A stretch of DNA of 64,000 nucleotides, taken from contig OZ218960.1 in assembly GCA_965112735.1 (NCBI GenBank), positions 2,480,001 through 2,544,000 on the forward strand, written 5' to 3'. The first letter of the stretch is position 1; each line of letters starts with the position of its first letter. Below are positions 38,456 to 50,087 of the stretch, one piece after another. The stretch comes from Phaeosaccion multiseriatum (lineage: Eukaryota > Ochrophyta, other classes). The notes below the pieces were generated by a model. That model was not told the origin of the DNA. It ran no database searches and was given only the letters and a program-made list of their open reading frames with translations. The position numbers and the translations under genes are program-made.

Positions 38456-39105
38456 GCTCGCTCTTCTCCCGCTTACTTGTTGCGCGCCCTTGGGACCTCC
38501 AGGCCCAGGCCGCCGCTCTCAGAAGGGAGGGGGACGTGGAGGCGGGGCCCTTATCGCCCTCCGTCACCCCAGCGCCGCCGCCACCCCCCTCAGCCTTCTG
38601 ACTCTGTGTGCGGAGGGAGGGACCTTCCTAGGATGAAGCAAATCTTCCGTGTGGGGGAGGAAGGATCCCAAACCCCTCCAGCTTTCCCCTCCTGCTCTCC
38701 GCCTCCTCGTCCTCCTCCCCCTCCTCCTTCTCCTCCTCCTCCGGCTCCCGCTCGGCGTGACGCTAGCGGCGTCTCCCCTCCCACTTTCCTCACATCCTCG
38801 CGACCAAAACAAACAGGGCCTCTGCTTCGCGCTCGAGGGTCGGGCTAGGACGAGGTGCGGCTCACTCACACCACGGCTCCCCTCAGGGGAAATTAAAGTC
38901 TCTCTGGGACGTTCTGAGCGTTCCTCCTCCTCCTGTTGTTACTGCTGCTGCTGGTGGTGGTCGTCGTGCTGCTGCTGTTGTGAACAGAGCCTGCGGTTGT
39001 TGAAAATCCACGTACCGCACACCCTCAATTCATCATTCAATTCGATATCACCGGATATGGACCATCCATATTTTATGTGGAAGAGGTCGATTTTTGGATT
39101 GGGGA

Positions 39106-39142
<37 letters not shown>

Positions 39143-39311
39143 CACACACACATTTGTACTCCGAGTGTATGGATGGGAGGATGGTGTGATGGTGTTGAGG
39201 AGGATCAGCGGCCCCCCGAGAAGAGGAACGAGTAGGCAGAGGAGGAGGCGTCGAGTGAGTCGAGTGACAAGGCGGCGAAGTTTCTGCAGATAAATAACCT
39301 CAAGTAATTTT
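38456..39311. other. Gap between kinase start and EngB end
   Basis: Contains a poly-A of 14 just to its left (within the kinase intron, about 38155-38169), CTC-rich sequence at about 38695-38745, and (ACGC)n at 39107-39140. It should contain the kinase promoter. No gene is recognised. Confidence 0.5.
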
Positions 39312-39578
39312 TTAGCGCTCTTGAGGCGCTCTTCCTTCCCCTGCTTCTACTTGTGCTTTCTTCTTCCGCCGCTCATTCCTGGCCTGCTTCTTCTGCAGCC
39401 ACAGCGTCTGCTTCAGCACAGGGGCCGTGGGCGCTCTCTCTGCCTCTCTGCTGCCACTCTTCCTCCTCCTCCCATTACCACTACTGCTTTGGGTGATTCT
39501 CCTCTCTCCGGTGCCGCTGATAGCACTGGCAGCAGCCTCATCCCCCTCCCCCTTCTCCTCCTCCCGCCCCCCGCCACC

Positions 39579-39614
<36 letters not shown>

Positions 39615-40567
39615 GGGTCCCTCTCCCTTGCTGGCTGCACGGGCCCCCGGTCTCTGCGTCATCGAAGAGAGATCACGCTGCAGCAGACCCACCCCCGCCC
39701 CGCTCCGGGCAGCCACCAGCATGACTGGCAGTCCAGTGTACCGCGGAAGGTACTCGTCCATCTGCCTTCGGACAAGCGTTACACGCCTCGCCAGCTCAGT
39801 GCGCTGCACCAAATCGCACTTGGTGAGCACGAGTTGAAGCTTTGGAGGGGGCGTGTTATGCATGTCCAGGCGGCGTCGGATTTGAGGGTCGAAGAGCAAC
39901 TATTCAAGGGAAGGAAGGAAGAAAGGAGGGAGGGAGGGAGGGAGGGAGGGAGGCGAGGGAGGGAGGGAGGGATTGAAGGAGGGAGGGAGGGAGGGAGGGA
40001 GGGGAAGAGGGATTGAGGGAGAGGGAGAGAAGAGGAGAGCGAGAACAGAGAGGGAGTGAAGAGTAGAAGGGGCATAGAGAAGTGAGAGAGGAAAGATAGA
40101 AAAGAGAGAGGGCGAGTAGAGCAGAAAGGGGGAGAAGAGGTGAAGGAACAGCGAGATGAGAACGAGAGAGAGAGAGAGAAGAGAAGCAAGGAAAGATGGA
40201 GATCCTCCGGCTCCTCCTCCTCCTCCTCCTCGAAGGCGCTCTCACTCTACGCCATTTACCTCCAAGAAGTCCCTATCGCTCTTTTTGAATCCGTGCCTCC
40301 CGTCCAGGAGCAGACACACTCGCTTGAGTGTCTTGCCCCGTGCCCTCAGGAACTGCAGGGCCAGCTCTGACCAAGAGGCTTTGACCTCCTGTGGGGCATT
40401 TGCGTTGGGACCGCAAATGGATAGTGGATGGACAGGCAGCAAGAGAAGAGAAGAAATGAGAAGTAGAAAAGTACGAGTAAAATTAGCACGAGTAGTAGTA
40501 GTGGTAGTAGGAGTGGTAGTAGTGGTAGTAGGAGTAGTAGGAGTAGTAGTAGTGGTAGTAGTAGTAG

Positions 40568-40617
<50 letters not shown>

Positions 40618-42590
40618 AACGACGAAAGGTGGGAACTGCCTGTTTGTCTGCATGCCTGCCCATATGTCTCCTCATGTGCCTGACCATCTGTTGACAATGT
40701 ACCTGCCCATAACACCAACTCGAACGGCAATCATCGAAATACTAAGGAAGCCGCTCGACAGACAAGACAGACAGACCACATGAGACACCCAGGCTGTAAC
40801 CTCTACTGACCTCTTTGGCAAACGCAAAGCCATACCCGGGCATATCGACAAGCACAAGGCGAGGCTGCTTCACTTTGCCCAGCGCGTACAGATGCAGAGC
40901 GCGCGTTTCTCCCGGCTTGGCGGACACCTTGGCTGTGTTCTTGCCGAGGAGGGCGTTGAGGAGGGTAGATTTGCCCACATTGGAGCGGCCCACGAAGGCA
41001 ACCTTTCAGGGCGGGGAGGGAGGGGGGGGGGGGTTGGGTGGAGAGGGGGAGAGAGAGAGAGAAGGCAGTGGACGGACCGTGGGAGCGGGGCAGGGGCCGA
41101 GGTAAGAGGGGTCCGCTGGAAGGGGGGTTGCATACCTGACTGACTGCCACTTAGGAGCGGACCAAGTAGGGCACAGGGGAGGAGGAAAGAGGAACACCAC
41201 AGGGCGCCCGGCAGCGATGCCGCTCGCCTGAATCATGCGAGCTGCGAGCCCCGCCCCCCCACCCACCCCCGGCACCCTCTCGCCTGGCATCGCCTCGCGA
41301 GACCTTTCCTTCTCTTTCTCAGGGAGGGAGGGAGGCGGTTGTGTAGTGTACTCTCACCTCGGGTGTGCTGGCGATGGGGGGAGCCTTTTCTTGCAGCTCT
41401 TCGATGGTAGACACCTCTGATAGCTTCTTCCAGCCTGAGACGGCAGCAGAGGAAGAGAGATGTACGTGTGGAGAGGGGAGAGAGAGAGACAGAGAGATAG
41501 AGAGGAAGAGAGAGGGAGAGAGAGGGAGAGAGGGAGAGATGCAGGGGGAGGGCGAGAGAGAGGGAGAGAAGGAGAGATGGAGGGGGGGAGGGAGAGAGAG
41601 AGATGGAGAGGGAGGGATAGAGAGACAAGTGCCAATCAAGTCCAGAACGTCGCAAGAAGGGAGAGCGTGTGTGGGATAGATAGGCGCAGACCAAAAATAA
41701 AGGGAGGCAGCACAGGGGACGCGAGGAGAGAGAAACACAGCGTCACGGGAGAGGCAGGAGAGAGGCGAGAAGGGTCTTGCACAGTCCAGACGGAAGATGC
41801 TTGCTCTCTCCTAGCCCATCACGGGTGCAAGGTAAGATGGTGCCCGAGCTTGTTGTGCATATCCTTCTCCCTGGGCGGAATGAACACACTCATACTTGCC
41901 CTTGTTGGGTCCTACTCACTCCCTCCCTCCCTCCCTCCCGCACTCCCTCCCCCACTCACTCCCTCGCCAACGCTTTACTACCTCACCCACTCCCTCGCTC
42001 ACTCACTCACCCAATTTGGTGGCGTCGAATTCGATGGGCGCGATCTTGGCTTTCTCCGCCTTGTCGCGATCTTCAGCAACGGACCTACCCCTCCCGTAGT
42101 CCTCCTTCCTCCTCAGCCTCATGCTCGAGCGCTTCTCCCTTCCCAGCCCGTGCTGGTCCAGATACCTCATAAGCTTGGCGTCTACATGGGTCTCTCTGAG
42201 CATCTGCCTCAGGCTCTTGCCGTCTTCAGTCGTGCCCTTCTTGCCGGAGGAAGGGTCAATGTCGTAGATGCGCTCCAATGCAATGGCGGGGAATGGGGAT
42301 GCTGAGGCTGAGGGTGGGGGGTTGGAGGCAGGGGCCTTCTCGGCACTGTCGGCTGTTGATTGAGAAGAGGAAGAGGCTGAGAAGTCCTTGGCGGGCTCCG
42401 AGAAGGGGTACATTCGCTTCCTTCCGCGCGTCCTCCTGCTTCCAGTTGTGATGGTGCTTCCCGTTCGAGCCGGCGTGCGGTTGATGGCGCCTTTGGAGTG
42501 GGGGAGCTGACTGAGCACCCGGTCCTGGACACACCGGCACGCCTGCACCCATGCCTCTCGAGTCACGCTCCCTCGCAGCCCAGACGCCAT
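39312..42590 (-). CDS. engB: EngB/YihA-type ribosome-biogenesis GTPase
   Basis: Five exons on the minus strand (42590-42011, 41434-41358, 41002-40811, 40388-40260, 39899-39312) give 521 residues in phase. G motifs are VAFVGRSNVGKST (G1), PGETRALHLY (G2), VDMPGYGFA (G3) and LTKCD (G4). Typical EngB segments LLLDGRHGFKKSD and PEVAFVGRSNVGK are present; the latter is formed exactly by joining exons 2 and 3. EngB acts in large ribosomal subunit assembly. The 220-residue N-terminal extension suggests organelle import, but I see no clear cleavage motif. The C-terminus adds about 100 low-complexity residues (Ser, Gly, then basic QKKQARNERRKKK). It is head-to-head with the TTC4-like gene, with 179 bp between starts. 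Confidence 0.92.
40490..40618. repeat. AGT trinucleotide tract
   Basis: (AGT)n with GGT and AGG variants, in the EngB intron 40389-40810. Confidence 0.85.
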
Positions 42591-42769
42591 TGCTCCCAAC
42601 CCTTTCCGCGGATCCGCTGCTCTTCGTCTCCCACCGCAGCGTGTTTGATGAATGGAAGGGGGAAGGTGGGAAGGGAAAAGTACCGTAAGCTAATGAATGG
42701 ATGGCGCGAGCCCCCCTTCCCCCCACTCTCCCTGTCCCGCTCCTTTTCAGCAGGGACGTCTTTGCAGTC
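42591..42769. promoter_or_regulatory. Compact divergent promoter, EngB/TTC4
   Basis: Only 179 bp separate the start codons of the EngB (-) and TTC4-like (+) genes. Near 42740-42750 CTCCTTTTCAG looks like an acceptor, so a 5' noncoding exon of TTC4 is possible. The shared promoter is inferred from spacing. Confidence 0.45.
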
Positions 42770-44314
42770 ATGGCGGGGGCGGGAGGCATCGACGTGAATG
42801 TCGAGATTGAGAAGGCGCTGGCCGAGGGAAAAGGCTGGAGCGACGAAGAGCGACAGGCCTACCTGGATCAGATCCCGGACAACCACCCCCTCTTCACAGA
42901 GAAGCTCGAGGACATGGACCCGGATGTAGTCGAGGCGTTCAAGGTGGGCGAAGGAGGAAGGCGCTTAGGTCGGGGGGGTGAAGTAACCACGTGTTGGGTC
43001 GTCTTTTCCTCCCCTCTCCTCCTTTTCTTCCCTCTTACTGATTGGTCGGTGTGCTCTTCTCACCATCTTTCCCTCTCCTCACTCCCTCTCCATCCCCAGA
43101 ACATGGCGTACGAGGGGCAGACGGAGGAGACGATGGCAGAGCACTGCAAAGAGGAGGGCAACAAACGCTTCCAGAGGGGCCCTCAGAACCGCATGTATTA
43201 CAAGCACGCGGTGCAGTTCTACGCCGAGGGGCTCAGACATGCCGCCGCCGCTGTTACCGAGGCTGCCAAGGGTGCTACGAAGGAGCAGCAGGATGCAGAT
43301 GGTGATAAAGGCAGCGGAAGCAAGGACCCCGAGTTGATAGACTTGCGGGCGACGCTCTACGCCAACCGAGCTGCGGCCAGCTTGGGCCTTAAGAACTACG
43401 GCAGCGCCATTGCAGATTGCAACGAGTCGCTCAAGCTCAAGCCCGGGAATGTCAAGTGCCTCTACCGAAAGGCCAAGGCGCAGCAGTGCCTGCGAAAGTA
43501 CACGGAGGCGCGCGAGAGCTGCCAAGCGGCCTTGCTGCTCGACCCCTCCAACAAGCCGGTGCTGGGCGTGCAGGCAAAGGTTGATGCCGAACTGGACAAG
43601 ATGGAGAGCCGGCGGCGGCAACAGGAGCAAGCCAAGCAACAGGAGTATGATGCAATAGGGCACGTGTGGTCGTTGTGCCACGCCGGCAATATCACAATTG
43701 GCAGAAGTGCCTTTGAGGAGGAGGGCCACCACATGAAGCACAACGAATGTCTCCCCTACGAGCACGAGGGGGTGGATGGCCTGGTATGGCCCGTCATGCT
43801 GCTCTACCCGGAGTTCGGCCAGAGCGACTTGATTCAGGCGTTCTGTGAAACAGACTTAGTGGCCGAGCATCTGGCGAGGGCTTTCCCCGAGGAAGGCCCC
43901 CCCTTGCCGTGGGACGAAGGCTTCCACTACCGATGCACTAACTTGGTGGTCTATTTGGAGTGTACGGGAGGGACGGGTAGTGCCCCGTCCAGGCCTATCC
44001 AGGATTCAGCGGAGTGTGTGCTGGAGTACCAGAGACTACAGCGCCTAAAGCAAGGAGGAGGAGGAGGAGGAGGAGGAGGAGGAGGACGAGGAGGACGAGG
44101 AGACGAGGAAAGCAAGGCGGGAGGAGGAGGAACCACAGAACCGGCGCCGAGTCAATGGTGGCTGGTGCCTCCGAAGTGCACCCTGGGGCAGCTGTTGCGG
44201 CAGAAGGGGCACGTGGTGGCGTGGTTTCTACCCACTTTGACGGTGTTTCCGGCGGATTCGCAGGCGCACGAAGAGTTTCGAAGAAAGCACCGCCCCAAGG
44301 TCATCACAGGGTGA
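42770..44314 (+). CDS. TTC4: TTC4/CNS1-type TPR co-chaperone
   Basis: Two exons (42770-42943, 43100-44314) give 462 residues. Three TPR units are visible in the middle: EEGNKRFQRG...YKHAVQFYAEGL, LYANRAAASLGLKNYGSAIADC, and VKCLYRKAKAQQCLRKYTEA. A C-terminal wheel domain follows, with DGLVWPVMLLYPEFGQSDLI and VPPKCTLGQLL. The family binds Hsp90/Hsp70 and helps client folding and translation. A GGA microsatellite inside the wheel domain encodes polyglycine. The 156-nt intron is a multiple of three with no stop in frame, so a retained-intron product would still be full length. An in-frame ATG at 42701 exists, but the MAGAGG start is preferred. Confidence 0.92.
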   Translation: MAGAGGIDVNVEIEKALAEGKGWSDEERQAYLDQIPDNHPLFTEKLEDMDPDVVEAFKVGEGGRRLGRGGEVTTCWVVFSSPLLLFFPLTDWSVCSSHHLSLSSLPLHPQNMAYEGQTEETMAEHCKEEGNKRFQRGPQNRMYYKHAVQFYAEGLRHAAAAVTEAAKGATKEQQDADGDKGSGSKDPELIDLRATLYANRAAASLGLKNYGSAIADCNESLKLKPGNVKCLYRKAKAQQCLRKYTEARESCQAALLLDPSNKPVLGVQAKVDAELDKMESRRRQQEQAKQQEYDAIGHVWSLCHAGNITIGRSAFEEEGHHMKHNECLPYEHEGVDGLVWPVMLLYPEFGQSDLIQAFCETDLVAEHLARAFPEEGPPLPWDEGFHYRCTNLVVYLECTGGTGSAPSRPIQDSAECVLEYQRLQRLKQGGGGGGGGGGGRGGRGDEESKAGGGGTTEPAPSQWWLVPPKCTLGQLLRQKGHVVAWFLPTLTVFPADSQAHEEFRRKHRPKVITG

Positions 44315-45453
44315 CGACGACGACACCAGAGGAAGCACACTCGGCAACGTGAGTATGCCAGTGCACCAGGAACACGCGAAGGGCGTGCATCCCACTGCAA
44401 CTGTCTTGTCGTGTGTGTGTGGTGTGTGGGGTCTTTCGTGTCTTCGTGCTGGCGTCGTGACCTGCCGGCCGGAGAGAGCCCTGGGAGACGACCCCCTGTC
44501 CAAGCCGAAACTGCGCGTGGACCAGCACATGTATCACCAACTGTTGCTGCTGTTGCTGGTACGAAGTGGGCAAGTTGGGAGGCAGGTACGCACCCTCCAC
44601 CCCCTCGCGTGCTGCAATGCCCCAATCTGTAGTCTCGGGGAGATTCGATCAGAAGGAAGAGCACTGAGGAGGGGGGTGACGTCACGATCTCCCCACATCG
44701 CACGACACCACACCACACCAAGGCACACTTGGGACGTGCGCTGTTCTGTTGTTACGTGATTGCTTTGGATCGGAGAGACGAACATCGACCTCGAGACAGA
44801 TGCATTGCTGGAAAGAAGGTCGACCTCGAGCTTGCATTGCGCGGTGAGGCGGGAGGGCGCCCAACAGCGCAAGCGGAGGTGCCAGGGTGGCACAGAGGAC
44901 AAACGGCAGCAAAACGGCAGCAAGACGGCAGCAGTCGGAGGTACAGCAACACCAGCACCAGCACCAGCAAAAAGCAGAGCGGGGACATCTGCAGTGTCAC
45001 CCAGGAGATGAGTGCATCGCCTTGAATAGCCCGGGGCATCTTACCGCCTCATCTCAATGCCTCCATGTCCGCGACAACGGCAGTACTCGTGGGATACCGC
45101 CATCGGCACCACCACCACCAGCAGCAGCAGCAGCAACAGCAGCAACAACAGCGGCACCGCAAACATGAAGGTGAAAGCAGTCTATTTTTAAATTTAAAAC
45201 TTAGTTCAGAACCGAGGCTATGGAATTTTGCCGTTTCCTTCTTTCCCATATCCTTGAGACAAATGTCTCGTGCCTTGTGCGCGAACAAAGGCATAGCGAG
45301 GAGGAGGGGAGGAGAGAGGAGGGGAAAGTATCTTCCGTTCTTCGAGCCTTGGGCAAGTCTTCTTACAGCCGAGGAAGGTGGTCTCTAGTGCAGTGCAACA
45401 CGGCTCGTCCCTATTAGATCAGAGGAAAGTCGTCTCTGATCCAGTACAACTCA
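44315..45453. other. Convergent gap, TTC4/POLE4-like
   Basis: Carries an exact GTATCACCAA element (44531-44540) followed by CTGTTGCTGCTG, an imperfect CGGCAGCAAAA repeat (44903-44940), and CAG/CCA runs at about 45110-45155. The last 40 bp are a copy of the POLE4-like gene's 3' end. No gene is supported. Confidence 0.6.
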
Positions 45454-45492
45454 TTAGATGAGAGGAAAGTCGTCTCTGATCCAGTACAACTC
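45413..45492. repeat. 40-bp tandem duplication over stop codon
   Basis: Units 45413-45452 and 45453-45492 differ by one base. The gene-proximal unit holds the last twelve codons and stop of the minus-strand histone-fold gene; the other repeats them in the 3' region. Confidence 0.97.
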
Positions 45493-46689
45493 GTCTTTCG
45501 TGTGCATACACTCCTTGAGGTCTGCCTCTCTCAGCGCTTTGCGGTCCTGCTGCTGGCACACCTGCCACGTCTCCTTGGCAAGGTACTCGGTGAAGAGCTC
45601 CATACTCTTGCCGATGAGAGAGGTCGCTTCTTTGGATATGCTCACTACGTCGGGGTCTAGCTTGATGATACGGCGTATGCGAGCCACCGGGCAGACCAGG
45701 TCGGTCGTTGATGCTCCTCCTCCTCCTCCTCCTGCTGCTGTTGTTGCTGCTGCTGCTGCTGATGCTGCCCCGCCGAACTGGGGGGAGTTGTAGACTGCCC
45801 CAGCTTCATTCTTCATGATACTCATGGGAGAATTCTGAGCCAGGCACCCATTTCAAAGAGCCCGGTAGGTATCAATCAGCACAAGGGAGGAGAAGTCGTA
45901 GGTCAGCGAGGACAGGGAGAGGAGAGGGATGGTTGGTAAGGTCTGACGGTGCTCAGAAAACCCACACACACACACATGAAAAGTCCGCTTTCGCACGAAG
46001 GAGGGAGTACGAGCAAGTAAGTGCGCAAAGCCTTGTTTGCTAACTCACTTGCGCTTCCGCATTGGGCTGGTACGGCTGCGTGTGAGGGTCTGTCAGATGC
46101 ACCCACTGGAGGTGGAGGGGGGGGGGGGGGGAGAGGAGGACAACACCGTTGGTGGGAGGGAGAAGAAAGGGGCAAGGCGTACAAAGAGGACAGAAGCCCG
46201 TCAAGTGATAGCAAAAGCACAGTGCTGGCTCTGCGACTCTTCCTTCCATACTTCTTTCCGCACAAAAAGAGGCACTGCAGGAGGGCCCAAGGGCGTGAGC
46301 TTTCCCCCCGTTGAAAGCAAGTTCACTATCCTCTTCCCCCCCTTTGCGAAAGGCAGCAACCCTCCCCCTCGTCCAGTGTTGCGCACCTTGCTTGATGTGG
46401 GACCAGCTCCTTCCGACTGTGCGCTCACAGCGAGCCCGTTGTCTGGGTTTTGTGCTGTGGGAAAGTTGCCGCTAGCGTCGGGGTAGTGGTGGGGGTGTGG
46501 GGCGGGCACTGCTCCCAGTGGTGGAGCAAGCTGCTGTTGCTGCCCACTTGTTAACATGTCTTCCTCCTCCTCTTCATCAATCTCGTCTCCCTCCTCCTCC
46601 TCCTCCTCCTCTTCCTCCTCCTCCTCCTCCTCCTCTTCCTCCTCTTCCTCCTCCTCCTCCTCGTCTCCCAAGTGATCCTTTTCTTCCAT
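45454..46689 (-). CDS. Histone-fold protein, POLE4/Dpb3-like
   Basis: Three exons on the minus strand (46689-46387, 46105-46049, 45834-45454) give 246 residues in phase. A CBFD/NF-Y histone fold covers roughly residues 165-240: CPVARIRRIIKLDPDV, ISKEATSLIGKSMELF, then ALREADLKECM. It resembles the small DNA polymerase epsilon subunit Dpb3/POLE4 and chromatin-accessibility partner CHRAC15 more than NF-YC; the assignment between these is tentative. The N-terminus is an acidic block of about 30 glutamates encoded by a CTC/TCC microsatellite. The 57-nt middle exon was placed by phase. It is head-to-head with the MFS gene, 133 bp apart. Confidence 0.85.
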
Positions 46690-46822
46690 CGCTAGTCCTA
46701 CAACCTAAAGGTGAAAGGGAGAAAGATTTCCTTCCTTTTTCGCTCTTTAATGCTTCGATTCCTCGAACGCCCCTGTGAATTTTGGATTCGAACACGGGAG
46801 GCTGAGATCGAGGTTTCTAATC
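46690..46822. promoter_or_regulatory. Very compact divergent promoter
   Basis: 133 bp between the ATGs of the POLE4-like (-) and MFS (+) genes. It contains a TTCGAATCC-like box on the minus strand, but no tRNA can be folded around it. The promoter function is inferred. Confidence 0.45.
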
Positions 46823-49800
46823 ATGACGATGACGCGCGAGCGAGGGGTGCGCGTTTGTGGCTGCTCTCGCCTCCTATTGCTGGCAATTCTGCCAGCTGCT
46901 GCTGCTGCGAGCGCGGTACATGACCCACAGGGGCCTTTGTGCAACAGCAGGCACAGCAGTAGCAGCAGCGGCGGGGCAGGGAGGGGTGCAGCATGGTCTC
47001 TTCTGCCGTCGCGGTCTTCGTCACGCCTCCTCTCTCCCCCAATTGAACAATTGAAGGTCATCAGCAGGCTTAGGGGTGGTGCGGCAGTGGGCAGCGGCAG
47101 TAGAAGGAGCAAGGCCTCCGCCGTAGTAGGAGAATCGGCATCGGCGTCGAGAGCAGTGGAGAAGACGCTCTTTCCGCTGTATCTCGTCTTATTGATTGAT
47201 GCCATTGGCATGGGCATTGCCCTCCCGGCGCTTCCCTTCCACATCATGGGTCTCGGAGCGGGAGCGTTCCGGCTCTCCCTCGTCGTGTGCTCCAATTATC
47301 TCACTCAGGTACGTACGCAATACTCTCCCCCGCCTTCGTTCATTAGCAGATCGTCCCCGGCCAATGACGCCCCCCCCCCCCCGCCCCCTTTTCCTTCCCA
47401 CCCATTCAGATTTTGGGTTCGGTCTTCGCAGGTGCTCTCTCTGATCGTTTCGGTCGTCGTCCGGTGCTAATGCTGTGCATCGGCGTCTCTGCGCTGTCGT
47501 ATCTCCTCGTCGGCCGCTCCACCTCCCTCCTCACGTGTGCTCTTGCCAGGGTGGTAGGAGGAGTAGTCGGGGGTGTGAGTCCTATCGCGCAATCCTGCGT
47601 GGCAGACGTGACGTCGCAGGACGAGCGACCGCAGTACATGGGCAGAATTCAGGTGAGACAATCCGCGCACGCAGCCCCCATCCCTCCCTCACTCACTCCC
47701 TCACTCGGGAGCTTTTCATGTTTGGAGGGTTGCAGTGAGTGCTATGGGTATGCCGCCGTCGCCGCATTTGAAGGTGGTCCTTCCGTTTCCATATGAATGA
47801 GGGGTAGACGTGGACTGGAATGGTTGTCTTCTTCCTCCTCCTCTTCTTCTTCTTCTTCTTCTTCTTCTTCTTCTTCTTCTTCTTCTTCTTCTTCTTCTTC
47901 TTCTTCTTCTTCTTCTTCTTCTTCTTCTTCTTCTTCCTCCTCCTTCTCCTCCTCCTCCTCCCTTCTTCTTCTTCTTCTTCTTCTTCTTCTTCTTCTTCTT
48001 CTTCTTCTTCTTCTTCTTCTTCTTCTTCTTCTTCTTCTTCTTCTTCTTCTTCTTCTTCTTCTTCTTCTTCTTCTTCTCCTCCTCCTCCTCCTCCTCCCCT
48101 ACTCGAAGCCCTGTCTAGGTGTGCAAAGGACGTGTCCTCGTGTGTACGCCTCTCTCCCTCCCCGCCTTGTTTTGAATCCCCTCTGTGCTTGCCCCCCCCC
48201 CCGGTCCCCGCTTCTGTAGGCCTGCATCGGAGCGGGCTTTGTCATTGGCCCCATGATCGCCACCACCCTCAGTGAAGTGTTCCACTTCTCGCTCTCCAAG
48301 AGCTTTTACGCCGCGACGTTTGTGGCGCTTTCTTCGCTGGTACTGACGGCATTTTCCATGCCAGAAACTCATGCAATGCACAAGGACAATGGCGAGGAGG
48401 CGGAGGAGAAAAGAGCGAGGAAAGCCGCTAACAAGAAGGCGAAGTTGAGGGAAAAGCAGGTGGAGGCGGCTGCGAAGATGGCCAAACGAAGCTTCCCGAT
48501 TCCCTTCTCGGTGCTCTTGCTGGTGCTCAACGGCTTCCTGCTCATGTATGCCTTCTCGTTAGAGACGGTGAGTATTCGGGTCGGGTCGGGGATGAACCAT
48601 CGAAGCTGCTCCCTTGGGTTTGCCCTCGATTCAGTATGGTGGGGGGGCGTGTGGTTTGCCTTGTGGTGTGTATCGACTAATGGGGGAAGGAGAGGGGTGG
48701 AAGGAAGCCCGTAGCAAGCAGGCATCTTAATTGGGAGACGTTTCTCCTCCCCCGACCCACCCACCCCACTCGCCCCATCGCACCCCTACTTGAGGACTTG
48801 CCACCGCCCCCAACCCACTTGAGTGAAGGGCAGACTCTTCACCGGTATGTATCTCTCTCACCGCCCACCCTCCTCACCCTCCCCGGACTCGAACGCGAAC
48901 TCGAACCAGGTGTACGCTATGTTCATCCGAGACAACTTCGGCTTCGGGGAGGTGACCCTGTCCAAGCTCTTCGCCACCAACGGCGCCCTCATCATGGTGC
49001 TGCAGCTGTACTTCATGAAGCCGCTTGTGCGCAGGCTGGGCAAGCACATGCTCCTTGTGTTGGGAAATCTACTCCTTGCAGGTAGGTCGGTCGTCGTTCG
49101 TTCGGTTGGTTGGTTGGTTGGTTGGTTGGTTGGTTGGTTGGTTGGTTGGTTGGTTGGTTGATTGGTTGGAAGGACGGTTGATTGGTTGGTCGGGTAGTTG
49201 TTTGGTTGGTCGGTTGGTTGGTCGGTTGGTTGGAAGGACGGTTGATTGGTTGGTTGGTTGGTCGGTCGGTTGCTTGGTCGATTGGTTGATTGATTGGTAG
49301 CTGAAGGCCCTTGAGGTGTTGCATGAGACTGGGTGGAAGCTAGACCGGACCGCTCGGTTCATGTAGGGCTCACACCTGCGGCACTCGATCGAGCTGTGTG
49401 GTCTGTTCGGTTGCGGGTATGTGCGGTGCCGTTCAGGCACAGAAGGAAGTACAGTTGCAATGCACCAGGGGCCGCCCCCCTCTATTCTTTGGAGCTATTT
49501 TTAAAGCCGCACCCCCCTACCCCTTCTCCCCTTGTGTGAACCCTTCCCTTCCCTTCCTCTCCCTCCCTCTCCCTCCGTCAACACTCTTCCCTCTTCTCCA
49601 ACCCCCCTCCCCCTCCCCACTTCCCCTCCCTTCCCTCTTCTCCAACCCCCCTCCCCCAACCCTCAAACCAACACCCAACACCACCACCCAAACACAACAT
49701 CAAATCGTCTGAAACAACAATGGAACAGGCGGTCTCAGCGGCATGTGTCTCCAACGGGACCCCCTCGCGCACTTCTCCCTGTTCAGCGTGCACATTGTCG

Positions 49801-50087
49801 GCTACTCCATCAGCGACACAGCCCTCGTCTCCCTAATCTCTCGCTACTCGGACGAAGAGAACCAGGGTCGAGCGTTGGGCCTAAACTCCGCTGCCCTTTG
49901 CTGTGCTCGAGTCATCAGCCCTCTGGCCTCCGGCTGGCTCTACGAGATGTCCAGAGAACAGGGCCACGACCCCATCGGGACGCTGCCTTATCTGGTAGGG
50001 TCGCTGTGTCCCTTGTTAGGGGTCAGCGTACCTCTCTACCTCTACTTTAACACCGTCAAGCGGAAGAGACTACTCAAGCTGGCTTGA
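46823..50087 (+). CDS. Major facilitator superfamily transporter
   Basis: Five exons (46823-47308, 47410-47652, 48220-48567, 48910-49081, 49729-50087) give 535 residues in phase. A signal-like N-terminus ([16 protein letters not shown]) and about 75 Ser/Arg-rich residues precede the first transporter helix [24 protein letters not shown]. The MFS motif A is [13 protein letters not shown] basic cytosolic loop of about 50 residues ([18 protein letters not shown]) separates the two halves. The layout resembles MFSD9/MFSD10 and tetracycline-efflux-like families; no substrate can be named. The presequence suggests an organelle envelope but lacks an Ala-Phe junction. Intron 2 holds the large TTC tract and intron 4 a GGTT repeat. 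Confidence 0.88.
47840..48095. repeat. TTC/CTT trinucleotide expansion
   Basis: Two almost pure TTC blocks of about 31 and 38 triplets (47842-47936 and 47962-48076), split by a short CTC stretch, in the MFS intron 47653-48219. The transcript side is UUC. Confidence 0.95.
49093..49300. repeat. GGTT tetranucleotide repeat
   Basis: (GGTT)n with GATT, GGTC and GGAAGGACGGTT variants; the GGAAGGACGGTTGATTGGTTGG block occurs twice, in the MFS intron 49082-49728. Confidence 0.85.

Noticed and set aside
41006-41290. Possible extra EngB exon (frame with RMIQASGIAAGRPVVFLF)
   Set aside because: Joining exon 2 directly to the exon at 41002 forms the conserved PEVAFVGRSNVGKS in phase, so no exon is needed here.
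46775-46830. Minus-strand TTCGAATCC box near the MFS start
   Set aside because: No acceptor or anticodon stem can be formed around it; probably chance sequence in a promoter.
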